A DNA stretch of 64,000 nucleotides from contig JANXVY010000027.1 in NCBI GenBank assembly GCA_025351425.1, forward strand, positions 24,318-88,317, given 5' to 3'. This document shows positions 43,820-51,812 of the stretch, piece by piece. Each line of letters begins with the position of its first letter. The first letter of the stretch is position 1. The notes beneath the pieces are model-generated. The model was not told where the DNA came from. It was given only the letters and a program-made list of their open reading frames with translations, and did not search any database. The position numbers and the translations under genes are program-made. The DNA comes from Hyphomicrobium sp. (GTDB lineage Bacteria; Pseudomonadota; Alphaproteobacteria; Rhizobiales; Hyphomicrobiaceae).

Positions 43820-44257
43820 TCAATAGGCCCGGCATATCCGGTAGCGGCGCCACCAGTAGGCGCTTCCGGTTTCCAGCGCCTGCTCTTTCAGCCAGCCGCA
43901 GTTGCCATGATAATAGCCGTCGTAGAAGTAGAATTCCAGACCATCGCCCCAGATGTATCGGCGTCCGCGATGACCGCCTTCGAACCGTTCGCCGCCACCG
44001 CGCCGCCGGTTTTGAACAACGCCGCCCCCTGAGGGCCGTGGAATTTGAACCTGAGACGACGTGCGTCCCGGCCGGTGCACCTCCCCGCCGCCAGATCGCG
44101 GCGTGCTTCCGGCGTGGCGCGCGCCCTGTCCGGGCTGCGGTTCGGCGTGGCGTGCTCCCTGCCCGGGCTGCGGTTCGGCCTGCAGAGGCATGGCTTGGGA
44201 GAGAACGAGGGTGAGGGTGGCGAACGCCCCCAGTGCGAGATTGGCCGTGCGTGACAT
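43820..44257 (-). CDS. Small secreted Gly/Arg-rich protein
   Basis: The 145-residue protein has a signal peptide (LALGAFATLTLVLSQAMPLQA). It then has two tandem 11-residue repeats (AEPQPGQGARH), an Arg/Gly/Pro-rich linker, and a C-terminal aromatic module. The module runs RRYIWGDGLEFYFYDGYYHGNCGWLKEQALETGSAYWWRRYRICRAY, with two cysteines, and resembles the short Tyr/Trp-rich C-terminal modules common in alphaproteobacterial envelope proteins. ATG 44257 has AAAGGA about 7 nt upstream. The function is unknown. It lies between parS sites 3 and 4. Confidence 0.75.
   Translation of the reverse strand: MSRTANLALGAFATLTLVLSQAMPLQAEPQPGQGARHAEPQPGQGARHAGSTPRSGGGEVHRPGRTSSQVQIPRPSGGGVVQNRRRGGGERFEGGHRGRRYIWGDGLEFYFYDGYYHGNCGWLKEQALETGSAYWWRRYRICRAY
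44114..44179 (-). repeat. 33-bp tandem duplication in a secreted-protein gene
   Basis: Two near-identical 33-bp copies encode residues 27-37 and 38-48 (AEPQPGQGARH twice), directly after the predicted signal peptide. Confidence 0.9.
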
Positions 44258-44412
44258 CGTATGTCCTTTGCTATTCCGTGACCATTGCTGATCGAACATT
44301 TGGCATGGTAACGCTGGATGATACGGTAGCGTTCCAAAAACAACGCCATTCCGTGCTGCTGCGCGTTGATTGGCATCAAGCGTCGTGGCGGCAAAAGAAT
44401 GGCGCGGACGAA

Positions 44413-44428
44413 CGATTCACGTGAAACA
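44413..44428. promoter_or_regulatory. parS-like site 4
   Basis: CGATTCACGTGAAACA, 40 bp upstream of the secreted beta-helix gene. A half-site (GTTCACGTAAA) follows at 44441. Confidence 0.8.
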
Positions 44429-44467
44429 CGGGCTGTCGATGTTCACGTAAAGAGGATCACCGGCACC

Positions 44468-45571
44468 ATGCGGCCGTCCAAAGCACGATCCGTCTCGCTC
44501 GCGACAGCCGCGATGTCCGCCATGAGCGCGGTGGCCTGGGCTGAAACACAACCTTCAGCCCCGTTAAGCGACCCGCAGTCACCCGCACCCAAACCAGGCT
44601 GTTTGCGCCATGAGGGCCCCTCGCCGGCAAAGCCCCAGCACCCCGAACTGCTATCGGGGTATCGGGCGCGTCCAGCTTGGAAAGTCGCCGGCGTGGATTG
44701 GGCGGCTGGCCCCTCTGGAGATGTGCCGCTCAAAGATCCGCAAATGCTAAAAGGTCCCGGTATCAATATCGATCTGACCAGCCGTATTATGCGGATCGAC
44801 AACATTTCGGGATTGATCATCGACGGCTACGACTTCTCCCGCTTAAGACTCGGACTTTGGCTGGTCAATTCACCCAACACGACGATCATCAATTCCAACT
44901 TCGCGTTCGATCCGCTCGAGCGGCGCATGACCGGAATTTATGCCGACGAAAAGTCGCGCAATCTTTATGTCGGCTGCAATGCAATCGACGGCGCGAAAAC
45001 GGCAAGCAGTCTCATTTATGCATTGGGGCCAAATGTCACCGTCGAAGGCAATTGGATGACGAACCCCGCGCAGCATTTTCTGGAGGTGACCGGCGGCGGA
45101 GACATCGCCTATCGCTACAATTTGATGGAGCAAGGCGGCCATGCCCTGGGCGCCCACCTCAACTACCTGCAATTGGGCGCGGCCCGCTATTCCAGTTACT
45201 CCGTACTTTACAATACAGTCTATCAGACGCCCCAAGTGGCCGGCGGCGAGATCTTCCAGATCCAGATGTATGGCCAGGGCGGACTGGTCGTCGATCCAGA
45301 GATCGCCTGGAACACCATCATCGCGCTGCCGGAAGCGGAGCGGAAAGCCGTTTCATGGGCGGTCCACACGGCCCATGAGCCGAGTGTCTTGGGTGGCCGG
45401 GTTCATCACAACTATTTCGACCCGGAAGGAATGTATGGGCCAATTTATCCAGTCGCCGACGGCGTCAAAAATCCAACGTTCTCGGATAACGTGAATATGC
45501 GCACGGGCGAGCGCTTTCCCGACCCGGTCACAGCGACGCCCGCACCTAATACCAGCGGTCAAAAGTTTTGA
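44468..45571 (+). CDS. Secreted right-handed beta-helix protein
   Basis: The 367-residue protein has a signal peptide (VSLATAAMSAMSAVAWA). Repeating strand turns of parallel beta-helix type follow: SRIMRIDNISGLIIDGYDFSRL, TTIINSNFAFDP, NLYVGCNAIDGAK, NVTVEGNWMTNP, DIAYRYNLMEQGG, YSVLYNTVY. The fold is that of pectate lyases and related polysaccharide-active proteins; no catalytic set is evident. ATG 44468 follows AGAGGA. The last seven residues (NTSGQKF) and stop come from a repeat element shared with the unrelated gene at 54478. It interrupts mnmE-mnmG. Confidence 0.78.
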   Translation: MRPSKARSVSLATAAMSAMSAVAWAETQPSAPLSDPQSPAPKPGCLRHEGPSPAKPQHPELLSGYRARPAWKVAGVDWAAGPSGDVPLKDPQMLKGPGINIDLTSRIMRIDNISGLIIDGYDFSRLRLGLWLVNSPNTTIINSNFAFDPLERRMTGIYADEKSRNLYVGCNAIDGAKTASSLIYALGPNVTVEGNWMTNPAQHFLEVTGGGDIAYRYNLMEQGGHALGAHLNYLQLGAARYSSYSVLYNTVYQTPQVAGGEIFQIQMYGQGGLVVDPEIAWNTIIALPEAERKAVSWAVHTAHEPSVLGGRVHHNYFDPEGMYGPIYPVADGVKNPTFSDNVNMRTGERFPDPVTATPAPNTSGQKF

Positions 45572-45616
45572 CCGCTGGTATTCGCGCGCGGGGTTGGTGG
45601 GGCGGCCGCGCGCAAC
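45548..45616. repeat. Stop-codon repeat element, copy 1
   Basis: A perfect 35-bp palindrome (17-bp arms AATACCAGCGGTCAAAA) is followed by CGCGCGCGGGGTTGGTGGG and GCGGCCGCGCGC. The element matches 55687-55754 almost base for base in its first 23 bases and its last half. It encodes NTSGQKF and the TGA of the gene ending at 45571. Confidence 0.85.
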
Positions 45617-45658
45617 AGCCTTCCCGCCAACGGCCGGGTGTCGTATGACGAACCGATC

Positions 45659-47713
45659 ATGACAACGATCAAATCAACCACGGCCCCCGCAGCCACCTAC
45701 GTCCCTGCGCAGCATGGCGCACGCTACGTCCCTGCGCAGCATGGCGCACGCTACGACGTGATCGTCGTTGGGGGCGGACATGCGGGCGTGGAAGCAGCGG
45801 CAGCGGCCGCGCGGATGGGTGCGAAGACCGCGCTCGTGACGCACCGCGCCGATACCATCGGCGAACTGTCCTGCAACCCGGCAATTGGAGGTCTCGGCAA
45901 GGGTCATCTCGTGCGCGAGGTCGACGCGTTGGATGGTCTGATGGGCCGCGTTGCCGATCAGGCTGGCATCCAGTTCCGGCTGCTGAACCGCTCCAAGGGT
46001 CCAGCCGTCCAGGGCCCGCGCGCGCAGGTCGACCGCACGCTGTACCGGCTGGCGATGCAGGCGGCGATCGCGCAGACCGCGAACCTCGATGTGATCGAAG
46101 GCGGCGTGGAAGATATCATCGTCACGGCTGCGGTAGGCGGAGCCGACGCAGCCGTGCAAGGAATAGTCACGGCGGATGGGCGCGCGATTGCGGCGGGCGC
46201 GGTGGTGCTCACCACGGGAACATTCCTGAACGGACTGATCCATCAAGGGCTGAAGCAGACATCCGCCGGCCGGCACGGCGAGCCGCCCGCGCTCCGTTTG
46301 TCCGAACGCCTGCGTGCCCTCGGCTTGCGGCTGGGACGCCTGAAGACGGGAACCCCGGCCCGCCTCGCGAGATCGTCCATTGATTGGGACAGCCTGGAGC
46401 AACAGCCAGCCGACGATCCGTGCGTGCCGTTCTCGTTCCTGACGTACGCGATAACGACGCCGCAGGTCTCCTGCGCGATCACCCATACCTGCGAGGCGAC
46501 GCACGCGATCATCCGCGCCAGCCTCGACCAGTCGCCGATGTATTCGGGCGCGATCCAGTCGGTAGGCCCGCGCTATTGCCCCTCGATCGAAGACAAGATC
46601 GTCCGCTTCGCCGACCGCTCGAGCCATCAGATCTTCCTTGAACCCGAGGGGCTGCCGGGAACCCCGGACGGCGATACAATCTACCCCAACGGCGTCTCGA
46701 CGTCGCTACCCGCTCACGTGCAGCAGGCGTTTCTCCAAACACTGCCCGGGCTGCAGAAGGTGGTGATCAAGCGGCCAGGCTACGCGATCGAATACGATTA
46801 CGTCGACCCGCGCGAACTGACCCCGACGCTGGAAGTGAAGCGGCTCCCCGGCCTCTATCTCGCGGGCCAGATCAACGGCACGACGGGCTATGAGGAAGCC
46901 GCAGCCCAGGGGATCGCTGCGGGCATCAATGCGGCGCTGAAGGCCGGCGCTCATTCGGCCGGAACCGCGGTCGAGTTCGTCGTGTCGCGCGCCGACGCCT
47001 ACCTCGGCGTGATGATCGACGATCTAGTGTCTCGCGGCGTGACCGAGCCCTATCGCATGTTCACCTCGAGAGCCGAATACCGCCTTGCCCTGCGGGCCGA
47101 CAATGCCGACCAGCGCCTCACACCGGCCGGCATTAAAGCGGGATGTGTAGGCGCAATGAGACAGATAGCGTACGAAGCTAAGGAAAAAGATTTACAACAT
47201 ATAACTAACAAATTGAAATCGTTGACTTTAACTCCATCAGAGGCGGCTGATTTCGGCATGGAAATCAACCGCGACGGCCGCCGTCGTTCCGCGTTTGACC
47301 TCCTCGCGTTCCCCGCTGTTTCCTTAACGAAGCTTACTAAGGTGTGGCCGCAACTAGCTGAATTCGATCGAGAAAAGACAGCCCAAGTCGAGGTCGATGC
47401 GCGCTACGCCTCCTACGTTCAGCGCCAGCGCGACGACATCGCAGCCCTGAAACGCGACGAGGCGGAGCGAATTCCGGTCGATTTCGACTATGCGGGTATC
47501 AGTAGCCTGTCGAACGAGGTGCGCGCCAAGCTGATCGGCTCACGCCCGGCGAGCCTGGCCGAAGCGGCGAAAATGGACGGCATGACGCCGGCAGGACTAC
47601 TGCTGCTGCGCGCAAGCTTGCGCAAAGCTGCGAAAAGCCGCGAGCAGGTGTTGGAGCAGAGCGAAAAACCGGCCGGCAAGATGTCCGCCGACGGCACGCC
47701 GAGGGGGCGTTGA
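45659..47713 (+). CDS. mnmG: tRNA uridine-5-carboxymethylaminomethyl modification enzyme MnmG
   Basis: The 684-residue FAD protein works with MnmE on tRNA U34. The FAD site [16 protein letters not shown] begins at residue 31. [17 protein letters not shown] and [14 protein letters not shown] are family hallmarks, and the C-terminal helical domain runs [31 protein letters not shown]. The N-terminus is about 28 residues longer than usual and contains a perfect tandem of [12 protein letters not shown] 45659 is chosen over GTG 45638. An AT-rich patch covers about 47150-47245. The stop is 2 bp before rsmG. Confidence 0.95.
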   Translation: MTTIKSTTAPAATYVPAQHGARYVPAQHGARYDVIVVGGGHAGVEAAAAAARMGAKTALVTHRADTIGELSCNPAIGGLGKGHLVREVDALDGLMGRVADQAGIQFRLLNRSKGPAVQGPRAQVDRTLYRLAMQAAIAQTANLDVIEGGVEDIIVTAAVGGADAAVQGIVTADGRAIAAGAVVLTTGTFLNGLIHQGLKQTSAGRHGEPPALRLSERLRALGLRLGRLKTGTPARLARSSIDWDSLEQQPADDPCVPFSFLTYAITTPQVSCAITHTCEATHAIIRASLDQSPMYSGAIQSVGPRYCPSIEDKIVRFADRSSHQIFLEPEGLPGTPDGDTIYPNGVSTSLPAHVQQAFLQTLPGLQKVVIKRPGYAIEYDYVDPRELTPTLEVKRLPGLYLAGQINGTTGYEEAAAQGIAAGINAALKAGAHSAGTAVEFVVSRADAYLGVMIDDLVSRGVTEPYRMFTSRAEYRLALRADNADQRLTPAGIKAGCVGAMRQIAYEAKEKDLQHITNKLKSLTLTPSEAADFGMEINRDGRRRSAFDLLAFPAVSLTKLTKVWPQLAEFDREKTAQVEVDARYASYVQRQRDDIAALKRDEAERIPVDFDYAGISSLSNEVRAKLIGSRPASLAEAAKMDGMTPAGLLLLRASLRKAAKSREQVLEQSEKPAGKMSADGTPRGR
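45698..45751 (+). repeat. 27-bp tandem duplication in mnmG
   Basis: Two identical 27-bp copies encode YVPAQHGAR twice, just ahead of the FAD-binding strand. The next codons, YD, begin a third partial unit. Confidence 0.95.
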
Positions 47714-47715
47714 CG

Positions 47716-48423
47716 ATGCAACAACCCGTCCTGCGGGAAATTAACGGCCCAAAAGCGTTCGAAACGACGTTTTCAGTTTCACGTGAAACCGTCGAGCGTC
47801 TGAAAACCTACGAACGGCTGCTACAACACTGGCAAAAAACCATCAATCTGGTCGCCCCTAGCACTTTAATGCAGGTTTGGGCCCGCCATTTCGCCGATTC
47901 GGCGCAAATTCTGCGGTTTGCCCCTGCAAATCCCAAAACCTGGGTCGATTTGGGCAGCGGAGCAGGTTTTCCCGGGCTGGTCGTGGCCATTTTGCTGGCA
48001 GAAAAAGCCGGCACTCCCGCTGATGCCGGCCCAAAATGTGCCCCGACCAAGGTCGTTTTGGTCGAAAGCGACAGCCGCAAGGCCGCTTTTCTGCGTGAAG
48101 TGGCCCGTGAAGTGGCCGTGCCTGTGGATATCTTGCCGATGCGAATCGAAGCGGCGGCGACTCAGGCTAGCTTGAAGCGGGCCGCCGTGGTTTCAGCCCG
48201 GGCTCTTGCGCCGTTGCCGCGTTTGCTGGCGCTCGCCGCCCCATTTTTCGGGCCAGAATCTGTGGGGGTGTTTCTGAAGGGCCGCGAGGCCAGCCGGGAA
48301 TGCCAAACCGCTGGTTTAGAATGGAATTTTGAGTCCGAGTTGGTGCCGAGTTTGACCGATCCCGAAGGCCGCGTGGTGGTTGTGCGCAAAATCCAACCCA
48401 AGGCCCGAGGCAATAAGGCTTGA
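47716..48423 (+). CDS. rsmG: 16S rRNA m7G527 methyltransferase RsmG
   Basis: This 235-residue enzyme methylates G527 of 16S rRNA with SAM. The SAM motif VDLGSGAGFPGL and the RHFADSAQ and VSARALAPLPRLLALA segments identify it. ATG 47716 is preferred to the TTG at 47710 that overlaps mnmG. Codons for SVSRET (about residues 21-26) contain a parS site, which constrains the protein there. It is followed 30 bp later by parA. Confidence 0.94.
   Translation: MQQPVLREINGPKAFETTFSVSRETVERLKTYERLLQHWQKTINLVAPSTLMQVWARHFADSAQILRFAPANPKTWVDLGSGAGFPGLVVAILLAEKAGTPADAGPKCAPTKVVLVESDSRKAAFLREVAREVAVPVDILPMRIEAAATQASLKRAAVVSARALAPLPRLLALAAPFFGPESVGVFLKGREASRECQTAGLEWNFESELVPSLTDPEGRVVVVRKIQPKARGNKA
47775..47790. 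promoter_or_regulatory. parS-like site 5, inside rsmG
   Basis: AGTTTCACGTGAAACC contains the full 14-bp palindrome GTTTCACGTGAAAC, the best parS match in the window, within the rsmG coding sequence about 0.7 kb before parA. Confidence 0.88.
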
Positions 48424-48453
48424 AACAAGAGGCCTGAACCAAGGAGTGCCGCC

Positions 48454-49284
48454 GTGACCAGCCCATCGACCCGGACCATGGGGCCCCGCGTGCTGGCGGT
48501 CGCCAACCAAAAAGGCGGCGTGGGCAAGACCACGACCACCATCAATCTGGGCACGGCGCTGGCAGCCGTCGGCGAGCGCGTGCTGATCGTCGACCTCGAC
48601 GCGCAGGGCAACGCATCGACCGGTCTGGGCATTCGCCCCGACAACCGGCCCAAAACCAGCTACGACGTTTTAGCCAACGGAATGAGTCTGTTAGACGCGT
48701 CTGTTCCCACCGCGATTCCAGGCCTGCACCTGGTTCCAGCCAACAACGACCTGGTCGGCATCGACGCGCTGCTCGGTCACGATGCGAACCGCTTCTATCG
48801 CCTGCGCGACGCGGTGCGAGTGTTGGCGGCGCAAGGCCGCGCGAACGCCGATCATGCGTTCAATTACATGCTGATCGATTGCCCGCCCTCGCTCAGCTTG
48901 ATGACGCTGAATGCCATGACGGCGGCGGACGCTTTGCTCGTGCCGGTGCAGTGCGAGTTCTTCGCACTGGAAGGCATTTCGCAGCTGAAAGAAACGGTTG
49001 ATCAGATCAAGACGACGCTTAATCCCGCGCTCGAAATCCAGGGCGTGGTGCTGACGATGCACGACGCGAGAACGTCGCTCTCGCGAGAAGTGGCCGATAA
49101 CGTCCGCGCGTTCTTCGGCCCCAAGGTTTACGAGACGATGATCCCCCGCAATACGCGGGTTGCCGAGGCGCCCTCCCACGGCAAACCGCTGCTGCTCTAC
49201 GATTACGATTGCACTGGCAGCCAAGCCTATATTCGCTTGGCGACCGAAATCATCCAGCGCGAACGGCAATCGCAGGCAGCGTAA
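48454..49284 (+). CDS. parA: Chromosome partitioning ATPase ParA
   Basis: The 276-residue protein is a deviant Walker A ATPase that moves ParB-parS complexes over the nucleoid. The P-loop KGGVGKTTT is near residue 20, with VLIVDLDAQGNAST and LIDCPPSLSLMT downstream and typical length. The start is GTG at 48454 with AAGGAG 6-8 nt upstream. parB follows at once, completing the chromosomal partition pair. Confidence 0.96.
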   Translation: MTSPSTRTMGPRVLAVANQKGGVGKTTTTINLGTALAAVGERVLIVDLDAQGNASTGLGIRPDNRPKTSYDVLANGMSLLDASVPTAIPGLHLVPANNDLVGIDALLGHDANRFYRLRDAVRVLAAQGRANADHAFNYMLIDCPPSLSLMTLNAMTAADALLVPVQCEFFALEGISQLKETVDQIKTTLNPALEIQGVVLTMHDARTSLSREVADNVRAFFGPKVYETMIPRNTRVAEAPSHGKPLLLYDYDCTGSQAYIRLATEIIQRERQSQAA

Positions 49285-49320
49285 CGGCTAAACAAGATGA
49301 CCGATGAGAGGGCAAAGGCA

Positions 49321-50250
49321 ATGAATCAACCGCTGCAGCGCAGCCGATTGGGTCGCGGATTGGCGTCGCTGATCGGAGAGGTGGCGCCGCTCACGGCAGC
49401 CGGTTCGGGCCAGCCCGCAGCCCCCCAGCACCGCTTGCCGCCCGAAGGCGAGCAACGGCTGATTCCCATCGAACAGCTGCGCGGCGGTAAACTCAATCCG
49501 CGCAAGGAGTTCCGCGAGGAGGATCTGGCCGAACTTACGGAATCGATCCGCGCCAAGGGCCTTGTGCAGCCAATCATCGCCCGCCCCGATCCGGCGGCCG
49601 GCAGCGGCACGGCCTATGAAATCGTCGCCGGCGAACGGCGCTGGCGGGCGGCGAGCCGCGCAGGGCTTCATTCGGTGCCTGTGATCGTGCGCGATTTGAG
49701 CGATCGCGACGTGCTCGAGTTCGCCATTATCGAGAACGTGCAGCGTACCGACCTCAACGCCATCGAAGAAGCTGGCGGCTATCGCGACCTGATCGAGCGT
49801 TTCAACTACTCGCAGGAAGCGGTCGCTGAAATCATCGGCAAGAGCCGCAGTCACGTGGCGAACACGCTGCGGCTGCTGAAGTTACCTGACAGCGTGCGCG
49901 ACCTGGTTCAAACCGGCAAGCTGACGGCCGGCCACGCCCGCGCGCTCATCGGCCGCGACGACGCCGAAGCACTCGCCAACCGCATCATCGAAGGCGACAT
50001 GAACGTGCGCGCGACCGAGGCGATGGTGCAGACCGGCACGCATTTTGGCGAACCCGGTTCGACGCCGCGCAAGACCCGCGAAAAGGACCCCGATACCAAG
50101 GCGTTCGAGAAGGATTTGACCGACGTGCTGGGTTTGAAGGTGGAGATCAAGCGCGGCTCGGGCGAAAGCGGCACGCTGACCATCAGATACGGCAACTTCG
50201 ACCAGCTCGACTACATCCGCCTGCGGATAGCAGGTGGCTCGGGGGAGTAG
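49321..50250 (+). CDS. parB: Chromosome partitioning protein ParB
   Basis: The 309-residue CTPase clamp binds parS. The N-terminal SRLGRGLASLIGE box contacts ParA. The CTP-binding GERRWRA motif and the ENVQRTDLNAIEEA segment follow, then a helix-turn-helix (SQEAVAEIIGKSRSHVANTLRLLKLP) and a C-terminal dimer domain. I use ATG 49321, which gives the usual N-terminus; ATG 49297 adds eight residues. A repeat element begins 14 bp after the stop. Confidence 0.95.
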   Translation: MNQPLQRSRLGRGLASLIGEVAPLTAAGSGQPAAPQHRLPPEGEQRLIPIEQLRGGKLNPRKEFREEDLAELTESIRAKGLVQPIIARPDPAAGSGTAYEIVAGERRWRAASRAGLHSVPVIVRDLSDRDVLEFAIIENVQRTDLNAIEEAGGYRDLIERFNYSQEAVAEIIGKSRSHVANTLRLLKLPDSVRDLVQTGKLTAGHARALIGRDDAEALANRIIEGDMNVRATEAMVQTGTHFGEPGSTPRKTREKDPDTKAFEKDLTDVLGLKVEIKRGSGESGTLTIRYGNFDQLDYIRLRIAGGSGE

Positions 50251-50264
50251 TCGCCCTGATTCGT

Positions 50265-50388
50265 CCCAAAAAGAGGGGAGTTCGAGGGGCCACCCTTCGA
50301 ACGGGTCGCATCGGAGATGCGCAGGTAATGTCGCATCGGAGATGCGCAGGAAATTCGGGGGGTGGTAGCCCCGCTCGCGCAGCGACAG
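50265..50388. repeat. Double-hairpin repeat element, copy C
   Basis: CCCAAAAAGAGG, hairpin TTCGAGGG/CCCTTCGAA, two tandem copies of a GTCGCATCGGAGATGCGCAG unit, then TTCGGGGGGTGGTAGCCCCG and CGCGCAGCGACA. It is like copy D at 51249 in the same orientation, on the other side of the DUF2270 gene. Confidence 0.85.
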
Positions 50389-50478
50389 CAACCGCCTCAC
50401 CCCTGACCCCTCCGCGCAAGGAGGAGGGGAATTGAGAGAGCCGTCTGGCAAGGCCGGCCGAAGGGTCCGCCCTAAATC

Positions 50479-51174
50479 TCACCCCATGGCGATGAGGTTG
50501 CCCCGTTTTTTGCGGCTTTCGATCTCGTACTGATAGGTGATGATCGCAAACAGCGCCCATCCGGAATGGAAGACGACGCCAGCGAGAATAACGACGAGGC
50601 CAGGGACCGGCCCGATGGCGGCGCGTTCCAACATCTGCGAGGTGCTGACCATCGCGACCGGATGGATGGCGAGTTTGCCGTAATAGGCGATCGCCTGGAT
50701 GGCGAAGATCCAGCCGTAGGTGCGCCGCAGCCGCCGTCCTATCGCGCGGGCGAGGCTGATATGATAGAGAGGCCTGCGGTAATCGCCAGCCAGCAGCTCC
50801 GTCCAGCCGGTCTCCAGTCTCACGCCCTGCCCCAGAATCATCGGAACGTAGAAATCGGTTTCGATGAGCCGCGCGCGCGCCCGCCAGACGTTGAAGTAGC
50901 GGTATCGACGGGCCTCGAACAACAGGAATACGCTGACCAGCAGCCCGACGAGAACCATGGGCAGGGGCGATGCCTCGGCGTTGCTGTAGGTCGCCGACAG
51001 GGCGATTCCGGTCGTGACGACCGCCCAATTGGTGGTGCTGTCGAGCCGGGTTCGCCAGACGGTGCTGCGGTAAACCTCGCCACGGTAAAGGTGGGCGAGA
51101 GCGCCGATTTCGGCGGCCGTGAATTCGTGCGGCGTCGGGGGTAACCCGGCCCCGCGAGGCTCGGACACGGTCAC
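50479..51174 (-). CDS. DUF2270 membrane protein
   Basis: The 231-residue protein carries the DUF2270 core HLYRGEVYRSTVWRTRLDSTTNWAVVTTGIALSATYS, then hydrophobic helices (VLVGLLVSVFLLFEARRYR; WIFAIQAIAYYGKLA; LVVILAGVVFHSGWALFAII). It is predicted to be in the inner membrane; the family has no known function. The start is GTG 51174 with GGAG 8 nt upstream; the longer frame runs through a repeat element and is not credible. The gene is bracketed by direct repeat copies C and D. Confidence 0.84.
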   Translation of the reverse strand: MTVSEPRGAGLPPTPHEFTAAEIGALAHLYRGEVYRSTVWRTRLDSTTNWAVVTTGIALSATYSNAEASPLPMVLVGLLVSVFLLFEARRYRYFNVWRARARLIETDFYVPMILGQGVRLETGWTELLAGDYRRPLYHISLARAIGRRLRRTYGWIFAIQAIAYYGKLAIHPVAMVSTSQMLERAAIGPVPGLVVILAGVVFHSGWALFAIITYQYEIESRKKRGNLIAMG

Positions 51175-51248
51175 GGTCTCATCTCCAGGATCGAGGGCGA
51201 CCTCCGCACTATAGCGCACAGTCCGGACTAAGTATCCCAGGTTTGAAT

Positions 51249-51372
51249 CCCAAAAAGGGGGGCTCGAGGGGCCACCCCTCGAGCGGGTCGCATCGGAGAT
51301 GCGCAGGCAATGTCGCATCGGAGATGCGCAGGCAATTCGGGGGGTGGTAACCCCTCTCATGTAAGCGAGCTT
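51249..51372. repeat. Double-hairpin repeat element, copy D
   Basis: CCCAAAAAGGGG, hairpin CTCGAGGGG/CCCCTCGAG, two GTCGCATCGGAGATGCGCAG units, and TTCGGGGGGTGGTAACCCC. The end is more diverged than in copy C. It lies 74 bp upstream of the DUF2270 start. Confidence 0.85.
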
Positions 51373-51389
51373 GATCCGTTTGGCGGCGC

Positions 51390-51719
51390 CTACTGCTTCT
51401 GATCCTTGAGGCTGAGAATGTAGGCGATCAGGTCGTTGCGGTCGTCGGGGGGCACGATGAGCTGGGGCATGGATGGATGCGGGCTCTCCAGCCAGACGAC
51501 GAGCGCGGTGCCCGTCATGCCGGATGTTCCAGCGACAGCCTTGAACGGCGGGGCTTCGGGGTTGGGGGAAACCTCGTCCTTGGCTTCGATGCCGTGACAT
51601 TCGCCGCAAACCGCCCGGGCATAGCTCAGCCCCTTACCCACGTTTCCGGGTTCCTGGGCGTGCACGGGATGGCAACTTAGAACCGCAACCAAACCGGCTA
51701 GGATCGCATGTCGATGCAC
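51390..51719 (-). CDS. Small class I cytochrome c
   Basis: The 109-residue periplasmic protein has a signal peptide (ILAGLVAVLSCHPVHA). The mature domain has the haem site CGECH and an axial-Met motif SMPQL, ending in a DLIAYILSLK helix. The start is GTG 51719 with GAGGAGG about 6 nt upstream. It would be matured by the Ccm system encoded at 4.7-7.6 kb. It lies between repeat copy D and the HPP gene. Confidence 0.88.
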   Translation of the reverse strand: MHRHAILAGLVAVLSCHPVHAQEPGNVGKGLSYARAVCGECHGIEAKDEVSPNPEAPPFKAVAGTSGMTGTALVVWLESPHPSMPQLIVPPDDRNDLIAYILSLKDQKQ

Positions 51720-51812
51720 ATGTGACCTCCTCTGCAAGCTTCAGCCTGGAGTATCGAGTGATAGCTGCAGCGGTGCAAATCTCTTTGATGCGGGTCAAGG
51801 CTTCCTGCCGGC

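Noticed and set aside
45674..46627. 317-codon minus-strand open frame
   Set aside because: It is antisense to mnmG, with no family features.
50309..50351. Doubled 20-bp palindromic unit resembling a minimal CRISPR array
   Set aside because: Only two units with a few bases between them, repeated identically at 51287; part of repeat copies C and D, and no cas gene is present.
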